From the NCBI GenBank assembly GCA_036362985.1, contig JAYGXS010000005.1, positions 31,368,619 to 31,432,618 of the forward strand: a DNA stretch of 64,000 nt, written 5' to 3'. This stretch comes from Ligula intestinalis. Taxonomy: Eukaryota > Platyhelminthes > Cestoda > Diphyllobothriidea > Diphyllobothriidae. Position numbers and translations under genes: made by a program. Shown here piece after piece: positions 46,726-59,610 of this stretch. Each line of letters opens with the position of its first letter. Positions within the stretch are counted from its first letter, which is position 1. The notes under the pieces were generated by a model. It had not been told where the DNA came from and searched no databases. It saw only the letters and a list, made by a program, of their open reading frames with translations.

Positions 46726-46840
46726 TGCGATTACCTCTGATTAAGGATTCTCGACAGAAAATAAAATACTTATTTAAGTAATCACACTTTCTTCTGAACT
46801 GCTTTCTGGTACTCCAGTATTCACTCCTTTTGGCAACCCA
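46726..46840 (+). mobile_element. Solo PLE family 1 3' terminus with hammerhead remnant
   Basis: Reads GCGATTACCT, CTGATTA (CTGATGA with one change), AGGATTCTCGACAGAA, AAATA, then a decayed CAGTGATCGCA as AAGTAATCACA, CTTCTTCTGAACTGCTTTCTGG and a CATTC-type end at CCTTTTGGCAA. It has the same order as 57690-57813. The GAAACGTC segment is lost (GAAAATAAA). It supports CTGATGA as the ancestral core of this family. Confidence 0.7.
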
Positions 46841-49800
46841 AGAAATATTCGGCGTACTATGTCTTTCTTTAATACTTTTTGCTTAATGAACAGCTCCCGA
46901 GTCTTATCCCTAATGTTCCCCGGTTCAAGTCACTTTCGGCATTTGCACTTTGCACTTTTCTGGTCTTGCTGAGTGGTTTGGCAGCTACAGCTGCTCTACG
47001 TTTAAAGCCCCTCGTAATCCAGTCAATATGGTGGTACACCGAGGGTCAGCCATTTAACCTACTTCAACGCTGCCTTCTCAGATACATTTTCGCATATATT
47101 CATTGTTTATTCATCCACTACTTTTGTACCTGCAGTGACCTAAACTTTATTTAATATTTTTGCGTACTCTTATAGTTCTGCGAATCCTGCAGATTCAGGA
47201 CAAAATTTCAGGACAAAATTTAACTTGGTAGTTAAGCGTATATCTGGACAAGTTATTTTGAGCAACTAAGTGGATTTAATAATAAGAAAGCTTTGATTTG
47301 GAAAACTGCCCTCTTATTTAAAGTTATTGGGGAGAAGCTCTTTATTTTGCTTATTCATCAGTATGTTTACATAAAAGGAATTTCGTATACTATAAGGAAA
47401 GACAGGACAAAACTTTCTTCTTAGATACATTGTGCTGTGGTAGAATTCCACAGTTAATAAAAAAGGTTGAATAATAATCCCTACCACAACTGGAAAATTT
47501 CATGCAAAGTCAATAAAATGGAACTTAAGCGACGTTTAATGAGTCGCATGTATTTTCTGAAACAATGAGTGATAGAAGTTTTGAAAATTATATTTATATT
47601 CTGTGACGTCTTTTGCACAAAACGCAGTAAACAAGTTTTGTCGCATTTCGTTAAGACCTCACTTCTGACCTCGCACAAAACCAAAACGTGCCATACATGT
47701 TACTAGGAAGGGAAATTAAAGAAAGCCTTCTCACATGTCAGTCAGGTAGAAATGTCATTTTTTGTAAACAATAGGTTCCGCTCAAGCGTTATTAAAAAAT
47801 GGAAGAGACAAAAGAATAAAAAGTATTGCAAAAATAGTCATATAAATTGCTTGTTTTTTCTGCATTCGCACGCTTACTATGGATCTTGAAAAAAATCTCC
47901 TCAAGCAATAAATAATCCGTTATAAAGAGCAAGTTATATTCGCACATCTCCAGTCAAATTTAGTCGGTTTTCTTTAGAACACTTAAGGAAATTGTCAAAA
48001 GCCTCCAATTTTCCTGTGAGATTACCTAAGATAAAGTTTATATACTCAGAAAATCGTCAGCTATTTATCCAATAATAGCACTTTTTAAAGAGGTAACCTA
48101 ATATGGAAACCTTTTTATTAACCTTAGTTATAACAATATGCGTGGTATCTAGCAGACATGTTGTTTGCTAAAAATGTGGTTTGCTGCTTTGAAACATTTC
48201 CACGTTTGACCAACATAGCCACCTGCATAGGAAATAATATCCAAAGCTCGGTTTTTTTGGTGTTTAGTTTTATCTTATTTTAAAGGTTTTGATTTAAAAA
48301 TCGAACAAACGGACACTTAGTAATCTGATCAATGAATACACCGAAAACTACCGAAATGGAAAGAGAAGTTATTCAACGATATTCCATCACTACGAGTCTA
48401 ATCATTCTCATATAAAGAAAATATTTTGACTGAAGGCCAGTTTTTTTGTATAAAGATTGTTCTAATTTATAGCCGTTTTTGATGTCTCCACAAGCTAGGA
48501 ATTATCGAGAAAATTTATTTTTCTGAACAAATACTTAGCACTTCTTATAATTCATTTAGTTAATTAATATGCCTTATACTTCTCATTATTATTTAAAAGC
48601 TTTTGCAAATGCGTTCCAGCTGATATGGAAGAAATAACGAAACATTTATAAATTTAGGAAATTTGCTTGCAGGACTCGCAGAACTGTACATAGAAGCTTC
48701 TGCACCATTTATTGATTTCCACTTCCATTAGGTTTGGGAATTAAGTTCTGACCAAGTTCTTTTCAAAACTGCAAGCGATCGTGGCATGTTCGGTTAATCA
48801 CACATTAGCTGACGTTATGACAGATGCTATTCATCCATTTGTATGGCATAAGGGTTAAAAGCTGCTTTTTGTTGATCTGGCCCACTGTGACCAACCAAGT
48901 TGTCTCTATTAGAAAACATGGTTTACCTGGCTGGTTTTTTGAGCACAATGGTATGCGTCAGAATTCGTGCAAGATGCCACCATACGCAACAGATTAATAC
49001 TCTTTCGCTAATCGGCATTGAAGCAGGTTGTGATACTGGTTACCCTATAGTCTATTCTGATGTTATTTCAGTCATGAATGGATGCAAGCTTTTTAAGGAG
49101 CTTTGCTCTGACCACAAACAAAACAAACGTACTGTAAAAATTAGCTACTTATTTAGTATATATATTTTTATTATTGATTTTGGCTGCCTTCATAAATTCA
49201 AATATATTTTATCGAAAACATGCATCAAAAATATTTCTTGCATTCGCTTGGCAGTAAATTACGTCTTTTTTAAATTTATGCATAAAGAGGTGGTGCTTTT
49301 TATTTTAGAAAATATTCTTACGATAAGCTTTTATATTTTTATGAGGTGTTCATTCAGCATATATCATAACCGTCAATTAAGTAATGCTGCTTATAATATA
49401 TAAAGCATGCGTCACACATGTTGCACAATTTCATCTGAAATATGTAATTTCCTCTTCAAAACATAACCAAGAGCGTACTTTTCCTTGTCAGGATGTAAAC
49501 AGCGCGCACTTTGGAAACCTTGAATTCCAGTGTAGCAGTCAGCAGATTTCAAGATTATTTCATAATTTAGAAATTTTTTAAAACCGAAAGATACCCTTTC
49601 CTTATGTATAGAAATTAAATAAAGCGTAATTTTTACCAAACGATACCAGAAATAATATTTGAATTAACAAAGGCAGTCAAACTCAATGATAAAAACGCAT
49701 TCTATTCAAGTAGTTACTTTTTGCAGTGCATACTTTATGTCAGCGGTCAGAACGAAGCTCAATCAAAAGCTTGCACCCTGCTTTAACTAAAATAACTGTA

Positions 49801-51370
49801 GAATAGACTATAGGACAATCAGTAGCTCAACCTGAGTAAATGCAGATTAGTGGAAGAGTATTCATCGTTCGAATATGTCGGCATGTTACACGGTAGTTGA
49901 AAAATGGGCTTTAAATGCAGCCATTGCGCATTTTTTGCCCCGAAAATTTTTCTCCCAGGAAGGGGTCAACTGTAAAATACCCGGTATTATTTATTCTCCA
50001 AATCTTGTTTTCATTCTTCACGTCAATATATTTTTAGTAGAATCCGAAACCTTGGATATGACTTGAGGTTTTTACGATTTATAGCAGTCTGCAATGTTCT
50101 GACCTTTACTTGTTATTCTGCTGTTATTTATCATATTTTGCCTTAAAAGGATACTCTCACCTCCTACCATGTCTTGTTAATACCCCTTAATGCTGCCGAC
50201 GTCTGCTTAAGCCGTTTATGTTTCTAACACGTCTTCAGACTGTCTGATGGTGATGTATAGCAGTCCGCACTGTCCTTGTCATAAGGTGTTGTTATCACTA
50301 ATTATTTAACATGCTTTGCGTTTGAAGGACAATGTCGTTTGAAGGCACGTCCTTAAAGTCCGCTCTTCCACTGCGGGCGCCTACGTAGCAGGTTCGCTTT
50401 ATATCATAGCACCTAAACATATCATAAGGATCAAACAAATTGATAAGCAAATTCGGAAGAATACTGTCCGTCTTCTTCATTCGTATTTAACTCTTGAGAA
50501 GGATATTTGTTTCCATATTCCGAAGATCGAAATATCAATGTATCACACTGAAATTTCTTGCAAATTAGGTGATTTATTTAAAAAATTATATGTAGCAACG
50601 GAAGCCAACACTATCCACTAAATATTTAGGCCATTTTATGCTAAAGCATGCACTTTGCCATCACCAAATTCTTTTTTTTATCCTCAACCCACTGCATGAG
50701 GGAATGTTCGGCTGCAAATTTTTGAATCACACTTTAAAAATAAAGTTTGTTTTTCACTCTTCTTTATCTCCCACACAAAATTGAATACATATATGAAGGC
50801 TGGAAAATTTTGAACTCATTATGCGATAAGCGGTAGTGTGATGTAGTAGGAGTGATGCCAAAAATTAAAAAAAAAACATTTTAGCTTTCCGGCGTCATCT
50901 ACAAACTTGGAACACGGGCAAAATTAATCACTTAATCAGACGTCTTATCAGTAAAGCCGCTGGTTCATATCCTGGTGACTGCAAAATGTCATATCTAGCT
51001 AACAGGAAGAAACTAAAATACGTCCCTATTTTGCTTCGACATTATAGGCCCAGGCCTCGCAAACTGGCTGAGAACTTAATCAAATTGAAATACTTAAAAG
51101 CTAGTGGTGCATTTTTATGTTTGCATTGCCTTTATGTTTTATGATTTTTGCTTGCTTTTGTTTAATCAAGGAGAAGCTTTGGTTTTGTGTCTTAGAGTTG
51201 CACCTTCTCCTCCACACATTCTCTAGATAAATTGCTAAAAAAAACTAGGCAATTTTAATTCCGTTGAAGTAGCGCCATTGTAAATACTTTTTATTGCTTT
51301 TCATAATATTAATAAAAATATATCTTAGTTTGTGCTCAAATCCTCTTAAGTTTGCAGCAAAAGCTACTGC
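46841..51370. other. Unassigned AT-rich sequence
   Basis: No gene or element recognised. The plus-strand frame at 48900-49403 (167 codons) is the longest in the window. It is rich in F, I, Y and C and runs in an AT-rich tract with no domain, signal or partner exon, so I treat it as a chance frame. A tRNA-like B-box near 50967 is too degenerate to call. Confidence 0.5.
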
Positions 51371-54300
51371 TTCTTATATGTTCGTGTATGATAACAAAAT
51401 AGCAGCAATAAAGAATTTGATAGACACGAATGTGTCTGGCTTATTCATCATAATATCTTGACTATATAATATAATATAACCTATCTCCCAGATTCCGATT
51501 GGTAACCGAATTGATTTTGCTACGTTTTGCACGACAAACTCACTCTTTGTAGTTTGTTGTCCATCATGTTGGAGTGAGAGGTGAAGATATGCTCTAATAG
51601 CGGAACAGAAAACAAAGCTCCATACAGGTGTTCTTAGAGCAAAATTGTTTACGGCCATATTATGCACTTGTTCAAAGGTGGTCACATGCCTCTATGGGCT
51701 GCAGCATTTTTAAAATCACGTTTGTTCCCCAGAGATTTCCTATAGGTTTGAAACAATGTTCTTTGCTTTTTCAGCCTTTCTACACAGTTACGTAAATGCC
51801 TTGGTAGGACATGAAACTGGCTTCACTCCGCCTTTAAGGAAGAAAGGGGAAGAAGAACATAAAATGTACCCCCATGCTATTGTTTTTATTGTAAAGTTAC
51901 ATCTCATAATAGAAGGTATCCGTACACGTGTCTGACCAAAGCGGTGGAAGTCCTTATGCATTTGTATTCTCATCGACATAAGAATGGCTTTGCTCATGCC
52001 TGACTCTAATATTTAGGCTAGGTACGGTAAGTCTCTTTTTGCCTCCAATATGGTCATCTTCGTTGAAAAAGATAAGAAATACCAGGCATGCTACGCTAAC
52101 AGTAGGTGGGCTAACTCATTAAATCCGGTTATTTTTAAAAGACACTCCCTGTCATCTAAACGCAGCCGAAGCTGCGGTCCTCAAAGTCATGCAGCAAGAC
52201 AGGATGGTCATTCTTCAAAATAAGGCATACTACGATTTACAACGTACTGTTACGTTGTTAAGCACAATCACTTTTTTAGCAAAACAGAAAGATCCGAAAA
52301 AGTAAAAATCAGGTGAACGTGGTTAACTGTAGAGGAAGCCTGTTGATGCAATACACCGAGTGAGTAAAGCATCACACAGGATTACGTTAGAAAAATATCC
52401 TTTCGTAAGATTTTCGGCTTCACTTGCTTTCAAATTATGTGCAATGTAATGTTTGGTTATTATCGAACAGTCCAAAGTTCGATCATGCATTATAGCACAG
52501 CTTCACGGGAATTTCTAGTTGCTTCTGCCGTTTATAGATTGCTTGATTAACGTTAGACTAAAGAAATCGGAGTTTTGCCTGATTTTGCCAATTGAGAGGT
52601 CCCAGGGGTAATGATTTCGCAAACTACCGTGCGCACAGGCCGGACAGTGACTAATAAATGCAAATGGAATTGTGAGGGGCAATCATTAACGTACAATTTT
52701 GTACACTAAGAAAATTTTCCTTCGGGTACTTTCTTTATAATTTTTTAAGATTTCTATTACGACGACGTTTAGGTCATTATTGAAATTGTGATCAAAAAAT
52801 AAGGATTTTTGCTAGCTTGCGTTGATTGACCACAAACATGGATATCATTCTTAATGCCTACCAAAACTTTCAAAATAGGATATAAGTTAAAGATTTCATC
52901 TTAAGAAAGAGTTTTTAAACATGTTTTTCTATGCCTTTTTGGGTCCTGCTCTTTCGAATCACCCATATATGCGAATTTATTGCCGAAAAAATGAGCGCCT
53001 ACACCTAAAGTCAGGAAAGAATATGCCTAAGATTCAAATAAAAACGTTTATAAAAAGTTAGCACTTGATAAAATTCTTTAGTTATATATTTCGGCGTCGT
53101 GTCAACGTTGTTTGTTTTTTGAAGATAAAGTCAAAATGAAAGTGGGGAGCTTCGGCTAGTTTTTTGACTTCCCTTCAATTTAGGGATACATTTTGTGCTG
53201 TAAATGAAAGAGCTAATTTTTATGTGTAAGACGGAACAGTTTGAATATATTTGTTTACTTTTAGGCTCAGTCCTTGGTTAAAAAACAGAACAGAGGGGCA
53301 GAATATCAATGACGATTTTGAGAAAACTAATAATCTTCTTACCGTTCTATTTCACGTTTTTCTATCTATTGTTTCTGCCTTAGAGATAAATGGTGTTCGG
53401 ACATATTTTGCACACGGCTTTACCGGGGAAAATTGGCGGCATGGCTCAGGTGTTTTTACATATGTTTGATTATGGTCGTTTTTGGTAAGATTGCACTAAT
53501 TACAACCCTAAAAGTTAACTACTCCATTTTATGGCACATAAATTAGCATATTTGCAAAAAAGAATTTTTTAAACATAATTAATTCTAGTTTTTCCGACAA
53601 AAATGTGTACCGGAATTTCGTGGGAGCGAACCAAATTAATTGTTCACTCAACACATCATTAAAAATCTCCATCTTTTAATTCATGGTCTTACATAATATG
53701 GCCTGAATAAGAAAGCCATTTTTATCCGCAGCATAAAATAGCGTAGGAAATTCCTTGGATATGAATAATCGTTGAATTTGGCCCATTTTATCCATATTTG
53801 CCTCCTTAATAGTGAAGTGAACAGAATACTTTGCTATAAGACAGCCTTTTGCGTCCAAAATCAACTCAATGAACAAAAGCTGCGTGAAATAAATCATCCA
53901 AATTTTGGTCTTCATATTTAAATAGCCACAACATCTAGTGTGTTAACAGTTATAAGGGAATTTAACTCTTTAAATCGTTAAATCCATTGAGCATTTTTAT
54001 TGATATGAGCAGCAAATGATTTAAAATATATAAAGCTATTGATCAATAGTTGAGTGTATGTTTTGCCATCAAGTAAAATTTTTTTTTTATCAATACCTTA
54101 ATTTGAAGCTCAAAAATTCTTTTACTTAGACAAAGTGCAATCAAATTCTGCTTTTATAAGACAAGTAAGGTCAGAGTCAGGTCAAATCAGACGCTTCCAG
54201 ATAGTTAAGTTAGTGTCTAGGGCATTTCATACAACAGCCTGAAACACATTGTCTGTGTAAATTGTATGATACATTGCCATTAATTTCATCCATAAATGGT

Positions 54301-55139
54301 ACAAATAATTTGATAACGAACAGGACTATCTAATCTTATTCAACTGAAAATCAGTTCTTAGCAGGTATGAGAATTGAAGACACATCCAGAGGCATCAAGC
54401 ACCATTTGCACATTTGAAACTTCCTTTGTCACACTGTTTTCATCAAATTCCTAACGGAAGTCTTATGTTATGACGAAATTCACCGACAAATAATGTTCGT
54501 GTTTACTACTCACAGGAGGCCTACGATCATAATCTAATTTTACGGCAGCCGTCCTTTCCGTCTTCGAACCACAAATCATTTTCTCCCAAGTGACAGCTTG
54601 AACCCTTATCACACATAAGGGCTCTTCAGGTTAACCAAAATAATTTACGGCATGTCCAGGAAACATGGTCCAATGCAGAAAAAGCTGCATTGTTTGCTTA
54701 GTAATTCAACTGACCAATGCACTAGTAACAGATTAATGGTGACTCTTCAATCTAACGTAAGCCAGTTCCAAATATAATAATACAACACATAGACTTTTCA
54801 TGTGCTTTTATTTCTAATGTTTCGCAACATGTCCTTGTGATAGCTTACTTTCTTTCCTTGGTATCAGTATTATTAGACTTAAAATAATTAGCCCTTCATA
54901 ATACTTTTTGGATTTAATAATGAAAGTTCTTTGATAGCTTAGAAATAAAATGTTTACAAACTACACCATGACATTTTGTAGAAAGGTTGTTCCTTAATGG
55001 CTGTATACCTTTCGTGGATGCAGACAAGTCTGCCGTAGCCTACAAATGTGTTGTTGATCATTTAGTGACCTTTCTTTCACTACGTCATCAACCGTAAATG
55101 ACTGCTTAATTTAGTATATGCATTTCAATGCTGCCCTCA
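51371..55139. other. Unassigned AT-rich sequence
   Basis: No recognisable gene, RNA or repeat. Minus-strand frames at 51374-51685 and 53676-53915 and a plus-strand frame at 53251-53469 are short and lack motifs. Confidence 0.5.
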
Positions 55140-56440
55140 GACAGTGCTAAAAACGGTCAGGTTGGACGGAACTAGGCAAGAATGGGCCGGAATTAGAGCG
55201 CTATCACTGGGTAAACAGACGTTGTAGGGATAACGTCAGCGCAACGCTTTCTCCTTTCCCGGTACAGCTTGAAGTCTTTAAAAGAAGGTAGCTACAGCGA
55301 CCAATGAGACCAATTTGCGGAAGCCTAAGTCAAGGAATGCTCTGGCAGTAGCTGTTTGAGTGCCAAAGGAACTCTTAAGTCGATTAGCCAACTCGCTTTT
55401 GGAGTAGCACCCATACAGTGTTATTTGTGCATGAGGAGAAGAAACGCACTAAAAATCTACAGCTATCTGCTGATAAGCGCTAAGTTAAATTCAAAGGAGG
55501 AAAATCATGTGTATGTGTGTTTTCCTCTCGAGCGCTGCGGCAATTCCACCTCAGGCGGCCAATAGCAAGGTGGTGGCGTGTTGCTGGCGATGGAGGAGAG
55601 AGTGAGGTCGACCCTTGTACACCACAGTCAGTCCTGTGTGTTGTAGTGTATAGTGGCTGTCTGTGTTTGGGAGCCTACCTAACGAGGCCTGCCGTTGGGT
55701 ACCCATGTTAAATGCTTTTTCGCACCAGCTGCCTGCGCGCCCCGCATTTCCGGCATCATGTACATCAACTTGTTGAAGCTCGAAGTGGATGTTGTCGAGA
55801 TTGAAGGTCGAACTATCGTGTGCGCGTGTGTGTGTCTTGAAGAGGCATGCATATGTACCAAGATAGAGATTACAGCACAAGAGCCCCTTCTTTGGACACA
55901 AAACACGTGATCTATGTGGACCGTTCCATCAAACTCATGCTCCAAATGTTGTTTTGCTTGAGTCAACTTGTTTTTGTCCAGTCGTTTTGTTGCAATTCCA
56001 AAACTGTGCCATTAAACTGGCAGATAGGCCTGCCATTAGCTTACAAATGGCTAAAAAGTGACCCACTTCCGTCTTTAAGGGGGCGGCGGGGTTGAAAATC
56101 CACTACGCTGTAACATCTTCGTTAATAAACAGTTTAAAAGTCAGATACATATAATTTTACGTACAGGCGTTGCCTTTGTCTGCATCGATTTAGTCGGCAT
56201 TTTCAATAATCCCCAAATCCTTCGGTTTAGAAGCATATCTAGGAATTGTAGTCGTCAGTTCGTTTCCTGACTATTGTTAACTTCAGACCTCTATCGAGCA
56301 ATTCTAGCCAGTAATGTGTGGTGTCCAGCCGTGTCTTTTACGTAAAAGAACAACATTTTGGTGTGGCACGCCGATAAACTTGCTTGGTTAAATGAACGTC
56401 ACTTACTATGGGGAGATCTAGGATCACAGTGGTCGTTTTT
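55140..56440. other. Unassigned, GC-richer block upstream of a PLE
   Basis: The segment 55510-55960 is clearly GC-richer than its surroundings and open in several frames on both strands, which reflects composition rather than coding. It could be a repeat or an upstream part of the PLE at 56.45 kb. Neither is supported by a match in the window. Confidence 0.4.
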
Positions 56441-56451
56441 GCAGTCTCAAA

Positions 56452-56508
56452 GTTTCACCGCTCGGCTATGAGTCCCGAAATCGGTAAACCCATTGGTATC
56501 CCAAAGCG
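56452..56508 (-). pseudogene. Inverted PLE RT motif fragment
   Basis: The minus strand reads FGIPMGLPISGLIAER, the conserved PLE RT block GxPMGSPISGLIAE. It is immediately next to, and on the opposite strand from, the block that should follow it (RPKFWARYVDNNF at 56550-56590, plus). The fragment is therefore a local inversion within a PLE copy, with a breakpoint near 56508. Confidence 0.75.
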
Positions 56509-56875
56509 GTCCAGCAACGGCTGAAGTAAGCGGTTTTCCAAAACCACAGACCAAAATTCTGGGCGCGGTATGTGGATAACAACTTCAAAGTCATCGAACG
56601 GGATCAGGTGCTCACGTTCAAGGAACGTCTCAACAGCGTCTTCCCGGATATCCAATTAACGATGCAAGAATAAGAGAAAAACCATCTGGCCTTTCTTGAT
56701 AACCTCGTCTGTCGCAAAGATTATGGTGGTCTGAAAACTAAAGTATTCAGAAAAGTGACAAACACGATGCAAGTTCTGAATACCAACAGTAAACACCCAA
56801 TCAGCCACAAACACAGTTGCGTAAAGACGCAGCGAGCAAGAAGATAAAGTTGCTGAGGTAGAATTCCTTCGACGT

Positions 56876-57593
56876 GTGTTCAGAGAGAATGGCTTCCCGC
56901 GCAACTTCGTCAACCGGTGCTTGCGCAGACGAGATGGCCAACAAAGGCGCACTGACCCCAAAATTTGGCGTTCGATTCCGTACGTCAAAAACGTACCCAA
57001 AACCGTCGGCCGCTTTTTTGCATCACTTAGAGTTGGAGTCGCAGACAGGCCGGTGGCAACAATAAGGCATCAGATATTGAAGCCGACAGACCCACTGCCA
57101 CGACAAGAAACATCTGGGGTCATCTACAGGACCTTGTGCGGTTACGGTCAAAGCAAATATGTCGGAGAAACCGGCAGACTTCTCAAGACGCGAATTGCCG
57201 AACACGCGGTGGTAGTGCGGTGAAATGATGCCAATTTCCAAGTTTCGGCTCATTCGACGAGACCCGGCCACACATTCAAATTTAATGAGGCCGAAATTCT
57301 CACAAGAGGTGACGATCGAGTGAGCCGAGAATTACTTGAATTACGTTTCATGGCCCCAATCCATGAACAAGTGCAACGATTTTTCCAATCCATTATTAAT
57401 GCTGAGATTCAATTTGGCCAAAGCAAGTCGTTACTTGAGGAACGGGCAGGCCGCCGCCTCATCTTACGCCAACCACGGAGAGGCAGTTGGTCGAGCAATC
57501 ATCATACCTGAGCCCACCGCCCGTGATGAAAGTTCAAAAGGTCAGAGGCTGCGTGCCGTCCAACAAACTACCCACTCACAAGAAGGCAATTAA
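56876..57593 (+). pseudogene. PLE family 1 RT end and GIY-YIG endonuclease
   Basis: The open frame begins with the RT end NGFPRNFVNRCLRRR and the linker SIPYVKNVPK. AHRP-like VADRPVATIRHQI and LPRQETSGVIYRTLCGYGQS follow. The nuclease core is KYVGETGRLLKTRIAEH (about 57150-57205), with GIY-YIG consensus residues Y, G, E, R and H retained. A stop (TGA at 57222) follows VVVR. Beyond it the frame continues as STRPGHTFKFNEAEIL, RELLELRFMAPIHEQV and NAEIQFGQSK to about 57425. The domain nicked DNA during PLE integration. It is the best preserved nuclease here, with one stop and no loss of core residues seen. Confidence 0.88.
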
Positions 57594-57689
57594 CGTTTAT
57601 TTGTCACTGTATGTTTGCAGTAATGACTGTTTCCTATAAATACTGCAAACTTCTTTGCATGCATTACCCGAATCTGCTACTTTATCCTA

Positions 57690-57735
57690 CTCATACCTCT
57701 GATGATGAATCCACGACGGATGTCGAAACGTCAGT
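57690..57735 (+). ncRNA. Hammerhead ribozyme of PLE family 1, core intact
   Basis: CTGATGA is at 57699-57705, a short helix II ATCC...GGAT with ACGAC loop at 57709-57721, GAAAC at 57725-57729 and GTC at 57730-57732. Helix III would be only A-C/G-T with no loop, so a single unit is sterically poor and a dimer is expected, as reported for PLE hammerheads. Helix I pairs weakly (CT/AG). Other copies (4640-4695, 46733-46760, 62495-62530) keep the GGATTCC/GGAATCC helix II but have lost CTGATGA. Confidence 0.7.
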
Positions 57736-57813
57736 CGAATAAACATATTGTCCCAGCGATTAAGTCTTTTGTCTTTCTCAATTACTTCCTGGGACACGCA
57801 TATTCGCTTGTAT

Positions 57814-59264
57814 TGGCAATACACGAAGCAGCTAACTTAAATCTTCAAATGCGATAATTTTTGTTGTACACCTGCGTCTTGCCAGTAAAATCTACTAACT
57901 TTGCTTGTGTTTGCGCCTCTCGGTATGATAAAGCAGAATATGGTTTGGCGGTTGTGTTACTTTGTCTTGTACTAACCTAAATCATCTCCTGGAAAAATAT
58001 TTCTTTAGGCTGAATGCGGTCCTTAGCTCTAGTAAACGATGCGATTTCTCACATCTGACTTCAACTGATTTGCGTTAATTTTAAATCACGTTCTATGGTA
58101 AAAGAATGGATTTATTTTGTACTTCATGCTTAGATGAATATTCTTTTATAGCACGACGCGAAACGCAGGTACTTTAAACCTTTCATATTAATTAGCACAA
58201 GTTATTTATTGGATATCCGGCGAAGCCAGATTTTACCTAAATCTGACCTCTTTTCCTTCAATAAATGAGATTCAACTTGCAGTGACAGAATAGAAGCCGC
58301 AGTACCAAATGTTTACTAAACCAGATACTCTTATTTCAGTGAGCGTATTGCGTGATTTGCAGCGACTACTACACTTACACAAGTCAGGAAACTCAAATTT
58401 GATTTAGATCCGAACGGCTTGTATACGCGTCGGACTTTTCAAACTTGCAAGGGGTGCATGCCCAGTCAGTAACCTACACGCGGCATTTCGATAACTATTT
58501 ATATGAGCATTGATATGATTGTAGAGGATTCTGTGCCAACGAACCACCTATGTTCTTAAAAAATATTCATGTTTAAATCTGGTCACAACTAAGTCTATGC
58601 CCAGTTTATCGTGGACATGATCGGCGTCTATTGTAAAAAAATGTTGAATGTTTTTATGTTCACAACGAAGCGTTTAGCTCATGAGCTCATTTCCGGTGAC
58701 TGCGCCTGCTTCAGTTGTCAGATAAGATCTCTGAATTCGAAACGTGAACTTTAAACAGTGAGCTGTCATAATGTAGGTTCATTCCTTGGAATATTTTGCT
58801 CTAGAGTGCATAACCTTTCATTCTATGTGACATGCAAATCGATCAATCGATCCCATGCCCATTTTTTATTTTGAGTTAGTGACCCTTTTTTATCATTAAA
58901 CGTGAAACTGACTACAGTGTCAACAACCAGTGTCTGATTTCTAGAGTTTTAAGAGCATTGCTTGTCAATAATTGTGCATCTGTTCATAAGAAGGATCATC
59001 AGTTTATCGTGGTTTTTGTGCACAAATGTTTTTTCACATAAAAATATACACTGTTTTGCTTATGCATCAGTTGAAGAATGCAGTGCGCTAAAGATTCCCT
59101 TTGAGCCTGTACGATAAAATTGTATAACTTGAACAATGTCTATTTGGCAGACATGTTTTTTGGTGATTCATCAACAGGCCTGTACAATTGCATTGACAAC
59201 AAATTTACGAAAGTTTAACAGCATTTATGCAATTTAAGCAAAGATAGCCATGTAATGGAGCTGA
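57814..59264. other. Unassigned AT-rich sequence
   Basis: Nothing recognised. No open frame over 60 codons. Confidence 0.5.
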
Positions 59265-59610
59265 AATTCAATACGCAGGGGGTAACTCAGAAGAAAGAGG
59301 GACATTTACAGTGGGAGGCTTTTCTATAAATCTGACGATCCGGATAACTTTTGCGTCTTCCTCTCTTCAGTTAATGACCACCCTGTCTCATGTTTCTCGT
59401 CTCTGTGCCACTTTTTCTTCCATGTGCGCGTTCTGAAACTCACGGCTGAGTTACTGTGTGTGGCTCGCGTCTCGCCTTCGGCCTCCTCATTTACGTTGTC
59501 TGTCACCGTGCCACATGTGTAGCTTTGGCCCTTATGTACGTCGGACAGGGCAGAGCGGGACAAGTGAGTTCCATTAGAGATCGGCGGACGTTCATCAACG
59601 AGTGTCAAAT
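59265..59610 (-). mobile_element. PLE family 2 3' tail, minus copy
   Basis: The minus frame from 59608 to 59324 reads DVHKGQSYTCGTVTDNVNEE and AEGETRATHSNSA, homologous to the C-terminal tail at 9530-9650. It ends in the family 2 terminus: AGACGCAAAAGTTATCCGGATCGTCAG (59365-59331), a TTTATAGAAAAGCC block and CTCTTTCTTCTGAGTTACC. The GAAAC core is changed to GGAT. No nuclease core is present, so this is a short 5'-truncated copy. No inverted partner was found beside it. Confidence 0.7.

Larger units (their letters stand above)
56510..57813 (+). mobile_element. Penelope-like element family 1, longest copy, 5'-truncated
   Basis: From 56510 the plus strand reads RLK.AVFQNHRPKFWARYVD, where YVDD has become YVDN (about 56570). 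Then come FKERLNSVFPDIQ, HLAFLDNLVCRKDYGGLKTK, VTNTMQVLNTNSKHPISHKH, a frameshift, and an open frame from 56876 to 57223. After the last codons (to about 57590) comes a short 3' UTR, a hammerhead at 57690-57735 and the terminal block ending GGCACACGC-type, here CCTGGGACACGCATATTCGC and ATTGGCAA at 57813. The combination of RT, GIY-YIG nuclease and ribozyme tail is a canonical EN+ PLE. Stops and frameshifts make the protein inactive. Confidence 0.9.

Noticed and set aside
48900..49403. Longest open frame in the window, 167 codons, plus strand
   Set aside because: Rich in F, I, Y, C and K in an AT-rich tract, with no domain, repeat, signal sequence or splice context; it fits chance in low-GC DNA.
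50915..50985. B-box-like GGTTCATATCC after a possible anticodon arm
   Set aside because: Stems do not close and there is no second copy in the window.
55510..55970. Several overlapping frames on both strands in a GC-rich block
   Set aside because: Openness in many frames reflects the base composition; no motif supports any single frame.
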